Positions 41,710 through 52,615 are shown, numbered from the stretch's first letter. The stretch is DNA of 64,000 nucleotides from Anaerotruncus sp. (GCA_022009795.1 CP091724.1:1029501-1093500); one strand, 5' to 3'. Translations and numbers: made by a program. Notes: generated from the letters alone by a model not told the origin.

Positions 41710-41738
41710 TTGCATTTCCTTTTTGAATGTGCTATATT
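41710..41738 (+). promoter_or_regulatory. Promoter of tRNA-Arg
   Basis: TTGCAT (41710-41715), 17 bp, TATATT (41733-41738), about 28 bp before the tRNA. Confidence 0.75.
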
Positions 41739-41766
41739 ATTTAAGCATTAAATATATAATGCATTT

Positions 41767-41843
41767 GCGCCGGTAGCTCAGTTGGATAGAGTGTCTGGCT
41801 ACGAACCAGAAGGTCGGGGGTTCGAATCCCTTCCGGCGTACCA
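41767..41843 (+). tRNA. tRNA-Arg (anticodon ACG)
   Basis: 77-base cloverleaf with encoded CCA. Acceptor GCGCCGG pairs with CCGGCGT (one G-U), the anticodon stem CTGG/CCAG encloses CTACGAA with ACG at 41801-41803, and the T loop is TTCGAAT. Reads CGN codons by inosine. Confidence 0.97.
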
Positions 41844-41850
41844 CAGTAAT

Positions 41851-41888
41851 TAAGCCAAATTTTTCAAAGTTTGGCTTAATTTTTTGCC
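41851..41888 (+). terminator. Terminator of tRNA-Arg
   Basis: TTAAGCCAAA / TTTGGCTTAA stem followed by TTTTTT, eight bases past the CCA. Confidence 0.88.
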
Positions 41889-42146
41889 CTTTTCTAACAC
41901 TAATAACAACTGCTGTCCAAAAAGCCAATAATTCATATAATATGTATAAAAAAACGGTTTTTATAAATTCATTTTATCGCAAACACATTCAGAACATATT
42001 CGGCACCCAAAATTTCTAAATGACTCCCGTTTGATGCCTTCTGATTTAATTTTTCAAAATTTGTCACACTACTATACAGCACATTTTTGAGTAGTAGAAT
42101 GGTAATTCAGTAAAAAAACTTATTATAAGTAATTTTTTTATGAAAA
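41889..42146. other. Gene-free AT-rich spacer
   Basis: No gene, no repeat of note. It separates the tRNA from the toxin locus. tRNA 3' ends are common integration sites, but I found no second copy of the tRNA end in the window. Confidence 0.5.
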
Positions 42147-42736
42147 TTAAAATGTTCTTTCAATGACAGTGAATTTTGTGCAGATATCAACAAGCCTTTC
42201 GCCATCAATTTCACAATTCATAAGTTCTTCTATTGTATTTACTATAACCTCCGTGTCATCTGTCACATTGAAAAACCACCAGCGTTTTCCGTCCATAGAA
42301 CATATTTCGTACGATTTGTCTTTCCATTCAAAAACAATTTCTGAATGACGCTCTACGGAATCGTAAAATTCTTCCTTGCTTTTGTAATCTCCGTCATAAT
42401 CGTTATTCACATAATCATTATTCATTTTGTTCAGCCCTGTTTTTAAATATTTCTCCAAGTGATTTCTGCTTTTTGTAATTATATCCTTGAGAAAAAAATA
42501 TTTGAATTTAATTTTGAATTTAATAATTCATCAACCGATTTAAAATGGACTTCGGTTTCGGGTCTGTTTGCTTCGCATATGGAGAAATCATTCATAGAAT
42601 CGTCTTCGTATTCAATCGAATATTCAATCCCGTCCCATTTTATTTGAATTTCTCTGCCGTGAATTAAACTTTCCTTAAAATCATTTACATCCCTGTATTT
42701 GGGGTATTCAAGGATATGATCGTTTTTGACATACAT
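42147..42736 (-). CDS. Tandem immunity-like domains
   Basis: ATG 42736 has AGGAG nine bases upstream. The first domain (NDFKESLIHGREIQIKWDGI, EYSIEYEDDS, VHFKSVDELLNSKLNS) and the second (EEFYDSVERHSEIVFEWKDK, SYEICSMDGK, VNTIEELMNCEIDG) are clearly related in spacing and residues. One T-run shift near 42490 joins them into a single frame of about 196 residues; alternatively the second starts at ATG 42425. It sits just downstream of the orphan toxin domain, so immunity is the likely role. Family not recognised. Confidence 0.55.
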
Positions 42737-42738
42737 TT

Positions 42739-43437
42739 TTAATATCTCCTTTGATTTAAATTCGGGAATGTTATCTTTTGAATAATTTATCGGTGAAGAT
42801 AAATTTGGATGTCCGTTGCTCCAATCAATATTATGGTCATGTGGATTAGAATGCTTATGCCCTTTTTTTATGATCAGAATAGTGCCTTTCTTTGACAGCT
42901 TTTCCATTTTCGCCTATTTTTGTTATCCTTCGTTCACCGTTTTTATCAAACGTTTCTTTTATTTCTCCCGGTTTGCCTAAAAATCTTTCTGATTCTTTGT
43001 CTTTCGGAATTCAAGCCTATTCCGGCTCGGGACTGCCGGAGCTTTGTCTGCTTGCAGAGCCTCCGCCTTTTCTATATGTATTATCAACATATACGTAAAA
43101 AGGGTTTTGATATACAAACCGCTGTTTGATTTTTTTGCAAATTATTCGTTTTGGCATAATCAACTTCGATTATATCACCCTTCATTTCGTCAAAGGGCTT
43201 GCCATAGCAAATAATTTTACTCGGCTTAATTCTGCTTTACATTTCATTATAGCCAAGCATATCGTCAAAACATATTGCGTGATTAGAGCAAACACAAGTG
43301 TTTGCCGACAATCACTCCATATGTTTTCTCCTCTCACGGCAAGTACAAGCATCTTGCCGTGTATTATAATTAACTTTATCATAACCTATTAAGTTTACAT
43401 CTTCAAGACTGATTTCTTGTTTTTTTGTACTATCTGT
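42739..43437 (-). pseudogene. Orphan toxin C-terminal cassette on a decayed DUF4417 copy
   Basis: From the right: KKQEISLEDVNLIGYDKVNY matches the N-terminal part of the intact gene at 44004-44987. An interruption with two hairpins follows (43279-43361). Then the sequence again matches (LGYNEM, KIICYGKPFDEMKGDIIEVD, TYRKGGGSAS). After that junction it changes to a different C-terminal domain: FLGKPGEIKETFDKNGERRI, KERHYSDHKKGHKHSNPHDH, NIDWSNGHPNLSSPINY. Internal stops and a roughly 300-bp deletion make the N-part non-functional. A TAA just before the immunity start is reached after one A-run correction. Confidence 0.65.
43279..43361. repeat. Two-hairpin insertion in the DUF4417 pseudogene
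   Basis: GTGATT..GCAAACAC-aa-GTGTTTGC..AATCAC (43279-43315) and CACGGCAAG / CTTGCCGTG (43335-43361), both perfect, replace the middle of the DUF4417 copy. Could be a small mobile hairpin element or its scar. Confidence 0.45.
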
Positions 43438-43467
43438 TTTGTATACGCAAAAAAAGTAAATAATTTA

Positions 43468-43497
43468 AAAAGAGGCTGTTTTTACAGCCCCTTTTTT
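43468..43497 (-). terminator. Terminator after the toxin-immunity pair
   Basis: GGCTGT / ACAGCC stem followed on the minus strand by TCTTTTT, 25 bp past the immunity gene stop. Confidence 0.7.
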
Positions 43498-43521
43498 TGA
43501 ATATGAATATTATATTTTTAA

Positions 43522-44011
43522 TCAACAAAACCCACAAAAAAATATCGTCAATAATTTCTCTGAGCGCCTTGCTGTAAAAAAAGCTGTTCTCTCTCCATTG
43601 AAAGAATACTGTCGTAGCTTTTTTCTCACACTGTTATGCTCGACGGTTATTTTGCCGTCCGTATTTTTAATGAAATATTGCTTATTTTCAAGAGAAATCA
43701 CAACGGTTTTAAATTGTGAAAGAGCCGTTTCTATATCTTTAACGGTATTTTTAACAACAGGCAAATTATATTTTTGCGTGAAAACCTCAAAGCATTCGGG
43801 GCACGACCACCAAAATTTTGTTGTGGACGCATATCCCTGCTTCTCGGTATGATAGTTATATTCCTCATCGGTTATTTCATCTCCGCAAAAAAAGGCAATG
43901 GGTATGATTGTTCTTTTTCGTCCAAGCCGTCTTTTTGAATTTCAAGCCCTTTAGCGGAAAATCCATAAAGCTTTCGCCGTATTTTTCAACCCATCTGTCG
44001 CTGTTATCCAT
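43522..44011 (-). CDS. Immunity-type protein of the DUF4417 toxin
   Basis: About 160 residues. It starts MDNSDRWVEKYGESFMDF at 44011, overlapping the toxin stop by eight bases. One T-run shift near 43895 is bridged. Two CxxC pairs (CLFCGDEITDEEY; WSCPECFEVF) suggest a zinc site, followed by a beta-rich domain (FKTVVISLENKQYFIKNTDG). The last residues are uncertain because of a shift near 43565. Role inferred from the tight overlap with the toxin and the terminator after it. Family not recognised. Confidence 0.55.
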
Positions 44012-44987
44012 TTATAATGCCTCCCATGTCATCATATATTTTTCGTTCCCAAGAACCATTTGGAAAAAAATACGGTAACCATTTTTCCCAGCCGCCATTT
44101 TTATTTATATAATCCCAATGCGGACCATGAGGCTCAGGATGTCTCATATCCCAATGCAATGTTTCCTTGGTTTTAGGATTATACCAACCACCTTTATTTT
44201 CATCAATACTACCGCCTCTCCATTCATAGTTTTTACCCGGTGCTTTGTTTTCATATCCCGGAAATTTCGGCATATCAAGGTTTTCGTCAAACTCATGCTC
44301 AGGATTACCGGAATTTTGTCCGCTTGCAGAGCCGCCGCCTTTTCTATATGTATTATCAACATATCCGCAAAAGGTTTTGATATACAAACTGCTGTTTGAT
44401 TTTTGCAAATTATTCGTTTTGGCATAATCCACTTCGATTATATCACCCTTCATTTCGTCAAAGGGCTTGCCATAGCAAATAATTTTACCGGGCTTAATTC
44501 TGCTTAACATTTCATTATAGCCAAGCATGAAATGAGATTTTTGCTTTTTCACACCTATCGTTGAAACTGCAACAATGCTACCTTTTTCAATCCCGTCAAA
44601 GCAGAAATTAAAGCTTGTTAAATCACCCCATCGAACAGTCGGAATCACCTTTATGCCCTGCTGTTGCAAATATGCACCTGTCCACCTGTTTTTAAACGTG
44701 GCAAAAAGCTGCAATGCAATAGGCATTTCAACAAACATACTGAAATCGGGTGTAAGCACCGCCTTAAACTTCCTAAGCACTTCTATTTTTCTTCTCTGGA
44801 TTGTAGTATATGCTCTCATACTTATCATCGTCAAGAAAGAAATGCACTATACTTTTTATAATCATTACTTTGATTAACTTTATCATAACCGATTAGGCTT
44901 ACATCTTCAAGACTGATTTCCTGTTTTTTTAACAAGCGGAAGCCTGAACATACCAACGCTTTTTAAACTGATTTCTCAAAAAAACAT
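44004..44987 (-). CDS. DUF4417 protein with C-terminal polymorphic toxin domain
   Basis: About 325 residues after correcting shifts near 44980, 44955, 44930 and 44830. The DUF4417 domain (about 1-190) runs LVKKQEISLEDVSLIGYDKV, EVLRKFKAVLTPDFSMFVEM, GIKVIPTVRWGD, FCFDGIEKGSIVAVSTIGVK, KIICYGKPFDEMKGDIIEVD. A junction TYRKGGGSASGQ leads to a C-terminal domain with GGWYNPKTKETLHWDMRHPE and GPHWDYINKNGGWEKWLP, resembling polymorphic toxin type 37. No signal peptide or membrane segment is visible. The stop overlaps the immunity gene. Delivery route unknown. Confidence 0.7.
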
Positions 44988-45496
44988 TGTATCGTTTCTG
45001 AATTCATAACTTGTAATAAAATCATATCCAATCTTATTTTTTTATCCTTTTTAGGGAAAAAGCTCACAGATTACAGATGAATTTCGATTTTGTCAATGCT
45101 GCTTGAAATTGTTTTAATTCACTGTACTTTATTTAGGACTGTATGTTTTAATATATTCAACATAACATGCATAATGAAAGCTCAAGGACTGCATATCCTT
45201 GAGCTTTTGTTTTGTTGGTATTAAAGGCACTATAAAGGCTTCAAAGCCCAAAAAGCACCAAGTGATTGCCGATTGGCACTGTGCGCTTTGCGTGTTAATC
45301 AAACCCGGCGAAACCTCATAAGGCGCAGCGTAGCCCGTTTGCAATGCTTATCGGCAACTCAATAATTTCTTCTGTATCCCGCTTCGTCAAAAGCAACGCA
45401 GGGAATATCCAAGCAAAAATAAAATCAGTCGTGCAAAAGGTTAGTAGAGCCTAACCTGCTTGCCTTTAAAAATCCGCCCGCCTGAGCAAGCGGATT
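44988..45496. other. Intergenic region with hairpins
   Basis: No gene seen. A perfect hairpin AAAGCTCAAGG / CCTTGAGCTTT (45177-45207) followed by T-rich DNA on the plus strand, and a smaller one AGGTTAG / CTAACCT (45448-45464). Part of 45250-45345 has coding-like composition without an open frame. Confidence 0.45.
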
Positions 45497-46696
45497 TTAA
45501 GTTTTTTTCTTTGCCGCAAATATAAAATTCAAATCATTTCCAAAGATTTTTTTATAAATTTGAAGAATATCTTCCTTTTGAAACGGGTTTGATTGTGTTT
45601 GCCGGCGAACCCGATGCTAAGTGCATCGTCCGCCATTTTATCGATGGAAACGAAAAAAATTTGTCGCGGTCTATTCCGAAGCCCTCAAGCGTGGGAATAT
45701 TGCAAATTTCGCAAAGCTTAAGGCAGCCGTCAAGAAAAGCTTCCGCCGCCTCTTTATCGCCGCTTTCTGCCGATGCGGCGCCCACTGCCCTGCCAAGCTC
45801 GGCAAAGCGCGAATAAGCACCGTCTATCGCAAATTTATAACACTCGCCGATAAGCATGGCATTTGAAATGCCGTGCGGCACATGGAACAGTGCACCTATC
45901 GGGCGGCTCATACCGTGAATAATCGTTACCGAAGCGTTGTTAAACGCCACACCCGCCTCCAATGCGGCAAGGCTCATTTCCTCTCGCGCTTTAATATTAT
46001 CCGGCTCTGAATAAACGATTGGCAGATTTTTGAAAATTCGCTTTGTGGCGCTTACTGCAAGATCATCCGTAAGCGGTTGAGCTTTTCTTGAGGTATATGC
46101 CTCTGTGGCGTGGCAAAGAGCGTCAAGCCCTGTTGCAGCGGTTACCGAAGCGGGAGCCGTTAAGGTAAACTTGGGATCGTCTATCGCAAGGTGCGGCATC
46201 AAAACAGGGCCTTTAAGCAGCATTTTAATATCTGCCTTAGTATTTGTTATTATGGTGAACTGTGTAGCCTCCGAGCCTGTGCCGCTTGTTGTGGGCACGG
46301 CAACCATGGGCGGAGTGGGAATTTCGATTATTTTTCCGTAATAATCATCAATCTCCCCGCCGTTTGTGGCAACGGCGCCTATGGCTTTCATCGCATCTAT
46401 CGGCGAACCGCCGCCGACGGCAATTAAGAAATCGCAAGCTTCATCGGCATATTGCTTTAAGCCTGCATAGATTATAACATCCGTTGGTTCCGAATTAACG
46501 CCGCTGAAAAACCGAATATTCAATTCCCAGCTCTTCCAAAATTTCGGAAACATATTTAACATTTCCGAATTTAACCATAAATTCATCTGTTACGATAAGC
46601 GCTTTTTTTACCCAAGCCGGCAAGAAGCGGCTTTGCATTTTCAAGTGCATTTTCGCCGTAAACTATTCTGCCCGGCATAATAAAACTGTTTCCCAT
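45497..46696 (-). CDS. Iron-containing alcohol dehydrogenase
   Basis: NAD(P)-dependent Fe-ADH, about 400 residues. It starts MGNSFIMPGRIVYGEN at 46696. Nucleotide-binding AVGGGSPIDAMKA; VAVPTTSGTGSEAT; metal ligands in HLAIDDPKFT, ALCHATEAY, HGMSRPIGALFHVPHG (HxxxxxxxxxxH). Shifts near 46605, 46520 and 45585 break the frame. The C-terminal lysine-rich end overlaps a hairpin (AAAATCCGC / GCGGATTTT, 45468-45500) that probably is the terminator. Substrate not predictable; butanol or lactaldehyde type enzymes are likeliest. Confidence 0.92.
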
Positions 46697-46859
46697 AAAA
46701 AATTACCTCTTTCATATTGCGATTGCAAAATACAAATATATTTTATCACTGCCGCCGCTTCTTTTCAACGGCACAAAAATATATAAAAATATAACGGCAT
46801 AAGTTGTGCAATTTAACATATTGCGCGGTGCGGCATAGCATAAACGGAGGTGGATTTTT

Positions 46860-47325
46860 ATGCATGGCAACAAGGAAAAGGCCATTCGCACCGTGGCACT
46901 TGCGGGAAATGACGAAACCGAAATGCTGCGGCTTTTTCGAAGAATTAACTGCTGCGCCGATTTGCGAACTGCCGAAAAAAACGGCGCAAAGGGATATTTT
47001 TTTATTATAAATATCGCAAATACGAGCTGACCGCACTTTTCGGCAAATTCACAAACGAGAGCGTAAAGGATTTTGACACGGTTGTTTTTTTATTTTGCCT
47101 GCCGTAAAAAAATCGAGCGGGAAATTACGGACGCATTTATCTGCGCAAGAAGCTGCAAAAGCGCGGTTATTTTGCTGACCGATTATAAACGCGCCAAAAA
47201 AACGGGCAAAAAAATAAACGCTCGGCTGCTGAGCCGCGCGCTGAAAGCACCTATCATCAAAAAGCACTCCATATTCCGGCAGGGGCACAAACAAGCTTCT
47301 TGAGGAGATACATAAACGCTCTTGA
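46860..47325 (+). CDS. Hypothetical cytosolic protein
   Basis: About 155 residues when three A/T-run shifts (near 46940, 47000 and 47085) are bridged. GGAGGTGG precedes ATG 46860. Read-through gives MHGNKEKAIRTVALAGNDE, YYKYRKYELTALFGKFTNES, then REITDAFICARSCKSAVILL and KINARLLSRALKAPII, ending LLEEIHKRS. No family recognised; no membrane segment. The plus-strand location between two minus-strand genes suggests its own promoter. Confidence in coding rests on the ribosome site and on the frames joining cleanly. Confidence 0.5.
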
Positions 47326-47377
47326 GTTTTTTTAAAACATCAAAGTTTAAATTTTCGCCCGGCCGAAAAAGGGCATA

Positions 47378-47412
47378 AAAAAAGGCGCCATAAAATGACA
47401 CCATTTTTTTAT
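47378..47412. terminator. Bidirectional hairpin terminator
   Basis: GGCGCCAT and ATGACACC pair with G-U wobbles on the minus strand, with A7 on one side and T7 on the other, downstream of the hypothetical gene. Confidence 0.5.
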
Positions 47413-47744
47413 GAAAGTGTTTCCCGTGATTATCAGGCTTCCAAATTCAGTGACTTGCCGTTAGCTATTCGGCAGCCCACAAACAGACCGAAAGATAAAA
47501 TACCTTTCAGCGACTAACGATACCGCAAATATCATTACTGCCATATATACATTAGCACATATTAAATAAAAAAATTCAATAACTTATTCAAAAAAATCAT
47601 ACAAAAATTTTAACATTTCGAGTCACTTTGCAAGAAATGACAAAATATTCGCAATGTTTTTTTAATAAAAAAAGCGCAAAAATCGGCGCTGCGGTAAGCA
47701 GAAGATCCGAAAATCAATCCCGATAACGCTCGGCGGAATATAAT
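47413..47744. other. Gene-free stretch
   Basis: AT-rich with no frame, repeat or hairpin that I can support. Confidence 0.5.
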
Positions 47745-49311
47745 TTATTGTTTTTCAACAACCGTATTTTCGGCGCATTTTATGCTTACGGGATTACCTT
47801 TATAATTAAATGTGTTGCCGATTATTTTGATATTTTTATGAACCGGACCTTCGTTGACCTTATTTTCGGGCTTGATTAAAACCGGAACCTCACCGCAAAA
47901 TTCAAAAACATTATCCTTGATTAAAACATCGCCGCAAAAGCCGCTTTCAAACCAATTTGCGGCGTCATCCGAAAGGAGCACACCGCTCATGGAGCAGCTT
48001 TCAAAACGGTTGCCCTCCACGACGGCCTTGTTGCGAACGGTGATAAGAAGCCCTCTGGTGATAATGTGCTTTGCCAAATTGTTTTTTTGAAAAGCACGGT
48101 GGGGATTTTTGTGATATCTTCAATCGCAAAGCCTTCTGCGGCGGCGGAAGTATCGTTCACTTCAAGCTCAATGTGATATTCATCTGTAAGTTTTGAGGAA
48201 AGCACCGTTGCCCTGCCCTTTTCAAGCAGGGATTTTGTGCTGATATAGCCGATTTCATCGCCCTCGGAAATCGGATTAAAGCCGTGAGTTTGCGGGTGCT
48301 TAAATGCCACCGTGAGCTTGTTGCCCGAAATACTTTCGATAATAAAATGAATTCCGTGAAAGTTTGCGCAATCGTCGCAGGCACCGTCAAAATAATTATT
48401 CTCCACGTCAATATGGCCGCAGCACATGCAAACCTGCATAAAATCAGCAAGCGAAGCAATCTCAAAATCCTCGGTTTTCGGCGCAAAGCGGCAGGATTTA
48501 AGGGTTAAATCCTTGCAATCCTGCGCAACATAGGCAAGCGAATAGTTAAAATGCTGGTGCACATTTTGCAGGGTGATATTTTCCGATTTATCAAGAAAAA
48601 TTCCCGCATATTGGCGCAGGCAGTCAAAAGCATAAAACCTGTCGCCCACGGAGCAAAAAGCCGTGCGGGGATATTTGATTCTGATTACGCCGGGCTTGAT
48701 TTCCGAAACCCCCATTGCCGATTTAAAAAGCTTGCCCGTGCGCCAAACCTGCTTGGGGCTTTTTGCTTTAATATGCGCAAGATGGGTTGCAAAGCGATAT
48801 TTGGCCGAGGCATTGTAATCGTAATCAATGCCTTTAAAATAAAGCGCGTTGTTTTTAACATAATAATCGCCGTCTATCTTAAAATCAACACTGAAAAGCG
48901 ATTTTGCAATAACCGTCATTTTCCTGATATTCGGATTTTTCGGAGTAAGCTTCAAATTTTCAATCAAAAGATTTTTTTGCAATCGATAACTGCAACATTG
49001 GTTGCCTTTCCGTTTATATAAAACTCTGCGCCGCAAAAAAATCAAATTCCGCATTTTCAATGCCGCAAAAAGCAAGCGCGCACCTGTTTTTGTGCGGCGT
49101 TTCACCGTTTTTAAATTCGGCATCGCCCACGGTGTTTGTTATATAAAGCATTCGGCTTTGCAGCTTTGCGCTTTCAATATAATAATCGCCCTCATCAAAA
49201 ATGATTTTCTTTTCATCCTTGATTTCAGCAACCGCCGCAAGCAAATTTTCAAGCTGAACGGCAACCTCTTCATTCGGCAAAAACGCCGTAATCATGTGCA
49301 TAAATAACCAT
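47745..49311 (-). CDS. Right-handed beta-helix protein, GH110-like alpha-1,3-galactosidase
   Basis: About 520 residues. Start ATG 49311 has AAGGAG and needs one T removed to join. Beta-helix coils run throughout (ITLQNVHQHFNYSLAYVAQD, KDLTLKSCRF). The block DFMQVCMCCGHIDVENNYFD, GACDDCANFHGIHF, VAFKHPQTHGFNPISEGDEI follows the pattern of GH110 alpha-galactosidases (asp-rich site before the FHG, then QT-GF-GD). Shifts near 49010-48970 and 48090 are bridged. No signal peptide is seen, so it may act on imported oligosaccharides. Class assignment moderate. Confidence 0.6.
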
Positions 49312-49358
49312 ATTCTTCTCCTTAAATTCAGCACCGAAGCGCTTTTCATCATTTATTT

Positions 49359-52300
49359 TTAAACCGCCTTAATCGGCTCGCAAAAATCGCTGAAAATCTT
49401 GCCGCCTTGATAATATTTCCAGCTGCGAATGCGAACATAGTATTCGCTCGCAGGTTTATCGGTTTTTGCCTCAAAGCTTGTTGTGAAGGTGCCGTTTACC
49501 CATTCGCCGTGCACATCGGATTTAAAGTTTTTTTATCCGTGCTCCACTGAATATAATATCCGTGGCAAACCGCATAATCCCAAGTTGCTTTTAACGGTGT
49601 TTGCCCCCGTTACACTTGCTTTAAAGTTTTCCACGGGTGCCGTTGCGGCACAAATTCTGTATGTTGCCTCCGAGCTGTCTTCGCCGTTTTTGGCAACCAC
49701 CTTGATATCATATTCCCACGCGGGATTTAAATCCACAAAGGTGAATTTGCTTGATTGCGTTATGCCTTTTAAGCTCGTTTGCGCCGTTTGTAACATCGTA
49801 AATATAATAATTTTTGGCGTTTTTAACATCCGCCCAATCAAGCCACAGCGCGGTGCCTCCGTTGCCCCTGCCGGTAACGGCAAAATCGCGCGGCTCGGTT
49901 AATCCGCTCGGCGAAACCCCCTCGCAGAAATCGCTGAAAATCTTGCCGCCTTGGTAATTTTTCCAGCTGCGAATGCGAATATAATATTCGCTCGCAGGCT
50001 TATCGGTGCTTATTTCAAAGCTTGTTGTGAAGGTGCTGTTGATCCAAGCACCGCTTGTTTGGCTTTTATCCGTAAAGGTGGGGTCTGTGCTCCACTGAAT
50101 GTAATATCCGTGGCAAACCGCATAATCCCACTCGGCTTTAAGGGTGTTTTCGCCTGTAACCGTTGCCGTGAAGTTTTGCACAACGGGTGTTGCCGCGCAC
50201 ACGCGGTAAGTGCCGCAGGCAACGGCCTTGCCGCCCTGCTTTGCCACAACCCTGATATCATATTCCCATGCCGGTGTTAAATCGGTGAACACAAATTGAT
50301 TTGTTTGCACTGTGCCTTTAAGCAGATTTTTACCGTCCGTAACATCATAAACATCATATTCATCTGCATCGCCACGCCCGGTCCAATCAAGCCACAACGC
50401 CGCACCGCCGTTTCCTCTGCCCGTTACGGCAAAGCCGCTCATTGCGTGCAAGCCCGTTTCTGCCGAAATCCCCTCGCAAAACGGGCCGAAAACCTTTTGC
50501 GAATCCACTTCTTTATATGCGCGCACGCGAACATAATAATCCTTGGCATTTGTGCCTACGGCCGCCGTATATTCCGTGCTGTTTTTGCCCGAAACAAACG
50601 CGCCGGCACAATCTGATTTAAAATCACTCGTTTTTGACCATTGCACATAATAGCCGCTGCAATTAACGGATTGCCAATTGATTTTGATTTTTGAATTGCC
50701 CTGAACCGACGCCGTTGCCGAGCCTACGCGTTCACACGCCGCAGCCGTGTGCAGGGTGGCTGATTTTTCGCCGACGGAAGCCTCGTCTTTCGTATATGCC
50801 GCAACGGCAAAATAGTATTCCCCGCCGCTTGAAGTGCCGACGGCATTATAATATTTTGTAAGCCCGCCGCCGAGAGTGGCAATTTTTTCCCAATTATTAT
50901 CACGCAGTTCGTAAACATAATAGCCCGCGGCATTCAACTGCGGAGTCCATGTGAGAGTTATAAAAGAGCCGTCATCCGCCCTTGCCGCAACGGAAAGCCC
51001 AGAAACCCGGGCAAGCGGCATTTGATATTCAACATAGCTTGAATAATTATTTGAATAGGTGCGGATATTAGTGGAATTATCGTGATAAAGGGCACGAACC
51101 GTAAATGTGTATTCACACCCGGTTACAAGCCCCGAAACATCGCAATAGGTGTGCCCCTGCAACTGTGGGCGCGGTTTGCCAAGCACCGTCCTGCGCTTTA
51201 TACCAAACCTGATATCCGTTTGCCCCGCTTACGGAGTTCCAATCAACATGCGCCGTGCCTCCGGACTTGGCATAAACGGTAAGATTTTGCGGCGCAGGCA
51301 ACGAATCGCTGTATTTAACCTGCATGCCCGTGTTTTTATGCCAACTGCCGCGCACTGTTTCATATATTCCGTCTATAATCGAATTCGAATTGAGCGAGGA
51401 AGGGCTTCTAAATTCAACAAGCGCGGATTTTGCGCCCAAATTTGCCTTTGCCCAGCCGAAAATATATCCCTGATCTATTCCGTAATGGTTGCTTTGATCT
51501 CTGGAAAGATTATTTGTGCTTCTGTAAATGCTTACCAAATCGGGATCGCCGAGCACGGAATTAAGCCAACCGTGAAAAATCAATGTAAACATTCATTTTA
51601 TATTTATACATAAGATCGCGCAGGGCGCGGCTTTCGCACGCTTGGAATTTGCCCGATATGAAATCCCTGTTCATATCCACATTATTCGCCGTGCATCTGC
51701 CGAATGCGCCGGATTTTGCGCGGTAGTTGTTTTCGCCGTCAATAGTGCCGTCCGGATTGGCGCAGGGCACTATCACCAATTTGTAATCCCACAAATCATC
51801 GGGATGATCGGCAAAATATTCGATAATATCGTTTGCTGCTTCAACAAGCAATTTACCGTCTCTGTAATAGCTGTCCTCAAATCCATGAACGGCAAAGGTG
51901 CAAAACAGGGTTTTGCTGTTGTTGCCGCCGCCGTTTATAACAAACGCCTCCAAATTGCGGCCGCGCACGCTCTTTCCGTAAACTATTTTGCTAACATTGG
52001 AATAATCCATGGCAATTTTTGTGGCGCGCTTATTAAGCTCTATATCATTTTTTGAATAAACATAAACCACGCAGGAGGCTTTAATGCCGTTTTCGGACTC
52101 TGCCGTTATAACGGTTTTGCCTTCTTTAATCGCGCTTACTCTGCCCGAAGCCGAAACCGAGGCAACGGATCTGTCGGCGCTGGAATAAACAAACGATGTG
52201 GGATACGCGCCGCTGTTTACCCTTGCGTTTAAATCAAAGGTTTGCCCTTCATTAAGCGATTTCTCACTCGCCGAAAGCGAGATTGAGCTTGGCATTGCCT

Positions 52301-52615
52301 TAACGGAAATATCAAACGAAACGGATTCGCCGCCCTGCGAAGTGCAGCTTATTTTTTTGCACTGCCGGCCTTATTTGCGGTTATAATTCCGTTTGAATCA
52401 ACCGAAGCCACGGCGGAATTTTCGCTTTTATACGAAAGTGTGCCGAGATTGCCGCCCTCTTTGGAGGCGCTTATCTGCTGCGATTTACCGACAGCCATAT
52501 CCGAATTGAAAGAAACATTAAACGCAGCCTGAGCCGCATTTGCGCAAATTGCAAAGCATGCCGAAACAAAAAGAGCACACATTGCTGCCGTGATATGCGA
52601 GAATAACTTTTTCAT
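49359..52615 (-). CDS. Secreted M14 carboxypeptidase with Big2 and fibronectin-III repeats
   Basis: About 1080 residues. Signal peptide MKKLFSHITAAMCALFVSA; two Big2 domains (about 30-190); an M14 domain with FAVHGFEDSYYRDG (HxxE), NNVDMNRDF, HGWLNSV (His) and SALVEFRSPSS (catalytic Glu); then about six FN3-like modules. The last modules repeat almost exactly: GYYIQWS, YYIRIRSWKNYQGGKIFSDF, CEG, FAVTGRGNGGTALWLDW. Shifts near 52355, 51575, 51200 and 49760-49530 break the frame. Probably a cell-surface or secreted peptidase acting on peptidoglycan or host/dietary peptides. Confidence 0.85.

Noticed and set aside
41737..41928. Open frame opposite the tRNA gene
   Set aside because: It is the antisense of tRNA-Arg and its terminator; no ribosome site and no known protein.
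42479..42907. Apparent fusion of toxin C-terminus and immunity protein
   Set aside because: One A-run correction gives a TAA just before an ATG with a good ribosome site, so these are two genes.
49359..50300. Tandem repeats resembling a repeat array or CRISPR
   Set aside because: Repeats are coding FN3 modules without regular short spacers; no CRISPR array or cas gene was seen in the window.
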